NCBI GenBank assembly: GCA_035507915.1
Contig: DATJNS010000506.1
Coordinates: forward strand, 1 to 8,204
Origin: JACQAI01 sp035507915
GTDB taxonomy: Bacteria; Pseudomonadota; Alphaproteobacteria; Elsterales; Elsteraceae
Direction of reading: 5' to 3'
DNA length: 8,204 bases
This document shows positions 6,552 through 8,204 of the stretch, one piece after another. The notes under the pieces are model-generated. The model saw nothing but the letters and a program-made list of their open reading frames with translations. It made no database searches and was not told the origin of the DNA. Each line of letters opens with the position of its first letter. Position 1 is the first letter of the stretch. Both the position numbers and the translations under genes were made by a program.

Positions 6552-7951
6552 TCTGCCCCGACCACCGCGCCAAGCGCGATGTCGGTCAGCCGCGACAGCC
6601 CGCGCCACATGACCGTGTTGCCGGGCGGCGGATCATTGGCGCGAGCGAGATAGCCGCCGAGCCGTGCGATCTTGATCAGATAGTGAGAGAGCGTTTTCCG
6701 CCGAGCTTGGGGCTTGTCATTCACAAGCCGGTCGAGCACGGCGATTTCGGTTTCGGTCAACGCGAGGCCTGGTAACGCGTCAGGCGCCGAGCGGTTGAGC
6801 ATCGTCATCCAGAAGACCCGCCAGCTGAGGAGGCAAAAGACCGCGACCAGGTTGGTCAGGCGCTGGGCCGTCCTGAGCTTCGATTCCTCGGCTTTGCAGC
6901 CCGATTTGAGGATCTTGTGGAACACCTCGATCTTCCACCTCAACGCATACCATTCGAGCTTCTCAATGGCGTCCGCGCGAGCCTCGACAGGCAGATCGGT
7001 GATCAGCTTCCACGCGATTTTCTTGCGGTTCTTCGGCGTCCCGCGCTCCTCGGCATGGATCACCATCAAGGTCAGCGCGGGGTAGCGTTTCTGCTTTCCG
7101 ATCGGCGGCAGGACGCGAATCTTGCGATACCTGATCTCGAGAATGGCTTCGTCAGGATCACCGTTGTTATCCCTGACGTCGATGCGATGCAGCCCTTTGA
7201 CCGCGACATCTTCCATCTCGTCGGCGATCGTGTGATCGCCATCTCCGGCCAAGCGATTGACGCAGGTCCTGATCAAGAAATGCGTTCCAGCCTCTCGCGC
7301 CGCGCAGAAAAGCTCGTAGATGTCGCCTTCGCGATCAGCGACATGGACGCATCGACCCGGTTCGCCCAGCAGCGCCGTGGATTGCTGGACATTCTCCAAC
7401 CACCGGATGCTTTCCTTCTTCTCGATGGGCACCCGCGTCGGATTGATCTTCTTTTTGAGCGCGGCGGTCCCTTTGAATTTCTTGCGGGTCCAGAATTTGA
7501 TGGCCGCCAACCCGAGCGGCAGCCCTTCGGTCGTCACCGCGAGGCTCGAGTGCATCAGGATGCCGCAAACCGTGTGCGCTCTCACGCGGCCCGCTTTGTC
7601 CCGGCCGCTGTTGATGCTCTTGGTGATCCCGATCGCCTCGACGTTCTCCCTTTGATAGCTGAACTCAGTCGTGTCATGTAGCACGAGAACCGGACCATCG
7701 GTGGCGACGGTGCGATCGCGCGTCGACTCAAAGTGACCGGCGAGAATGTCCGCCTCACTGACGCGGTCGTTGGCGAAGAAACGATATGCGGCCTTGGTGT
7801 TGGCCCAGTCCTGGCACACCAGCGGAATGCTTTGGCCCATGGCGCTCCCGATCTGCGCCACCAGTTTGCGAAGCCGCTTGTTCAGGCGCTCGTCGCTAAA
7901 ACAGCAGCCCGCGAGCTCGCGATCAAACCATGCGTCGGTTCCTTGGTCCAT
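6536..7951 (-). CDS. IS4-family (Tn5-like) DDE transposase
   Basis: A 471-residue transposase, nearly the length of Tn5 Tnp (476). The N-terminal DNA-binding domain is clear (WFDRELAGCCFSDERLNKRL near 8-27; AAYRFFANDRVS near 54-65). The DDE catalytic triad is intact: Asp93 in LHDTTEFSY, Asp206 in VADREGDIYELF, and Glu342 in the signature Y335-x2-R338-x3-E342-x6-K349 of the IS4 family. The C-terminus carries the Tn5-like dimerisation motif IARLGGYLA (428-436). The protein cuts and rejoins the 19-bp ends. I chose the ATG at 7951 because GGGAG sits eight bases upstream and conserved sequence starts there; the ATGs at 7966 and 7993 lack a good ribosome-binding site. A stem-loop ends directly at this ATG and probably limits translation. 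A Tn5-type shorter inhibitor starting at an inner Met (Met38) is possible but unproven. Confidence 0.94.
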   Translation of the reverse strand: MDQGTDAWFDRELAGCCFSDERLNKRLRKLVAQIGSAMGQSIPLVCQDWANTKAAYRFFANDRVSEADILAGHFESTRDRTVATDGPVLVLHDTTEFSYQRENVEAIGITKSINSGRDKAGRVRAHTVCGILMHSSLAVTTEGLPLGLAAIKFWTRKKFKGTAALKKKINPTRVPIEKKESIRWLENVQQSTALLGEPGRCVHVADREGDIYELFCAAREAGTHFLIRTCVNRLAGDGDHTIADEMEDVAVKGLHRIDVRDNNGDPDEAILEIRYRKIRVLPPIGKQKRYPALTLMVIHAEERGTPKNRKKIAWKLITDLPVEARADAIEKLEWYALRWKIEVFHKILKSGCKAEESKLRTAQRLTNLVAVFCLLSWRVFWMTMLNRSAPDALPGLALTETEIAVLDRLVNDKPQARRKTLSHYLIKIARLGGYLARANDPPPGNTVMWRGLSRLTDIALGAVVGAEIVGN

Positions 7952-7980
7952 TGGCACCGCTCCCATGCGAATCGGTGCCA
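7952..7980 (-). promoter_or_regulatory. Stem-loop carrying the transposase Shine-Dalgarno
   Basis: On the transposase mRNA, TGGCACCG (7980-7973) and CGGTGCCA (7959-7952) form a perfect 8-bp stem around a 13-base loop. The loop ends in GGGAG (7964-7960), the Shine-Dalgarno, and the 3' arm fills the spacer and stops at the base before the ATG. A ribosome would have to open the stem to start. IS50 and IS10 use structures like this to block translation of read-through transcripts; the same role here is inference. Confidence 0.7.
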
Positions 7981-7985
7981 GACAA

Positions 7986-8003
7986 GGAATCACGGCCGAT
8001 TCC
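7986..8003 (-). repeat. Second small inverted repeat in the transposase leader
   Basis: GGAATC and GATTCC flank a six-base loop, five bases upstream of the ribosome-binding-site hairpin. It could be a leader stem or a host-factor site. It is short, so chance is possible. Confidence 0.45.
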
Positions 8004-8044
8004 CGTCACGCAATAGCTTGTGTGATCGCTCTCAGTCCTCGGCT

Positions 8045-8063
8045 AAATGTGGGTAATTGAAAG
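8045..8063 (-). repeat. IS terminal inverted repeat, transposase-promoter side
   Basis: Read on the minus strand this is CTTTCAATTACCCACATTT, 18 of 19 identical to the other end. It lies about 93 bases outside the transposase ATG, leaving room for a promoter; no clear -35/-10 pair was found in that gap. Confidence 0.92.
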
Positions 8064-8134
8064 CCGGCCAAGGCCCGCGTTGGGGCAGTTTTGTGTTATA
8101 AGTGCTCGACGTGCACAGGCGCGGACGAACGTAC

Positions 8135-8204
8135 ATGCAGCAGAACCAGCAATCCGATACCGGCACGCACGTCGGTTTTGCAAAGACGCCGAAGCCGCCC
8201 TACT
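8135..8204 (+). CDS. Start of a gene running off the window, possibly antibiotic biosynthesis monooxygenase (ABM) family
   Basis: From the ATG at 8135, 23 codons stay open to the right edge: MQQNQQSDTGTHVGF, then AKTPKPPY. The AKTPKPPY stretch resembles the N-terminal lead-in of small ABM-fold proteins that continue into a YYAVIF-like first strand, but only the tail is present and the call rests on memory. No strong Shine-Dalgarno is seen (a weak GGACG lies 13 bases upstream). An extended -10-like TGTTATAAG at 8094-8102 precedes it, without a matching -35. The IS ends about 70 bases upstream and may have cut the natural promoter region. Confidence 0.4.
   Translation, partial: MQQNQQSDTGTHVGFAKTPKPPY

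Larger units (their letters stand above)
6533..8063 (-). mobile_element. Complete IS4-family, IS50/Tn5-like insertion sequence (1531 bp)
   Basis: The element is bounded by 19-bp inverted repeats that match at 18 of 19 positions and holds a single transposase gene on the minus strand. Its length is close to IS50 (about 1.53 kb, recalled). The ends begin CT and match the recalled IS50 outside end (CTGACTCTTATACACAAGT) at 12 of 19 positions without gaps, mainly through TTA and CACAA. No exact 9-bp target duplication is present: the left flank is CCGCCAAAC, the right flank CCGGCCAAG, 6 of 9 matching. Base composition is less GC-rich than the catabolic operons, consistent with recent arrival. Transposase and ends look intact, so it may be active. 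Confidence 0.92.

Noticed and set aside
6298..6653. Short open frames around the GMC-IS junction on both strands (6298-6573 minus, 6396-6653 plus)
   Set aside because: They run across the IS boundary and into the GMC or transposase gene, and have no convincing start signals or known motif. The minus-strand peptide may reflect translation of a repeat.
6917..7681. Plus-strand open frame within the IS
   Set aside because: It is antisense to an intact transposase with all catalytic residues, and no independent motif was seen.
8080..8102. TTGGGG with TATAAG as a full promoter for the last gene
   Set aside because: The spacing is about 11 bases. Only the extended -10-like part is plausible.

Overview
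The window reads as a GC-rich proteobacterial chromosome, most likely an alphaproteobacterium. That view rests on base composition, the DUF3618 membrane protein and the mix of CoA-transferase, GMC and AMDase-like genes; genus cannot be named from sequence alone. It holds nine coding regions, two of them cut by the window edges, and one complete insertion sequence. No rRNA, tRNA or CRISPR array was seen.

Layout: (1) 3-626 (+), the 3' part of a DUF3618-type membrane protein gene. It converges on (2) a minus-strand operon read 3415 to 628: class I CoA-transferase-like alpha subunit (GTG start, strong Shine-Dalgarno), beta subunit (ATGA overlap) and a family III (CaiB/BaiF) CoA-transferase with its catalytic Asp in place. 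(3) A 113-bp gap at 3416-3528 separates it from a divergent plus-strand operon: an Asp/Glu racemase / maleate isomerase / arylmalonate decarboxylase-fold protein, a gluconate 2-dehydrogenase subunit 3-like small subunit, and a GMC FAD oxidoreductase with a cysteine motif typical of iron-sulfur-containing sugar dehydrogenase large subunits. (4) 6347-6532 is a non-coding, more AT-rich gap with inverted repeats. (5) 6533-8063 is a complete 1531-bp IS4-family, IS50/Tn5-like element with 19-bp terminal repeats (18/19 identical) and one intact DDE transposase on the minus strand. (6) 8064-8204 holds the start of a plus-strand gene that runs off the window.

The two divergent operons look like one catabolic cluster acting on an organic acid: a GMC dehydrogenase pair for oxidation, an AMDase/isomerase-fold enzyme for acid chemistry, a CaiB-type enzyme to form a CoA thioester, and a GctAB/IpdAB-like pair acting on the CoA product. 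The substrate is unknown. Two members lack the catalytic residues that define the best-known enzymes of their families: the beta subunit has no transferase Glu, and the AMDase-like protein has neither catalytic Cys. This is the main reason to think the pathway may be undescribed. The transposase gene also has a noteworthy hairpin that places its Shine-Dalgarno in the loop and ends exactly at the ATG.
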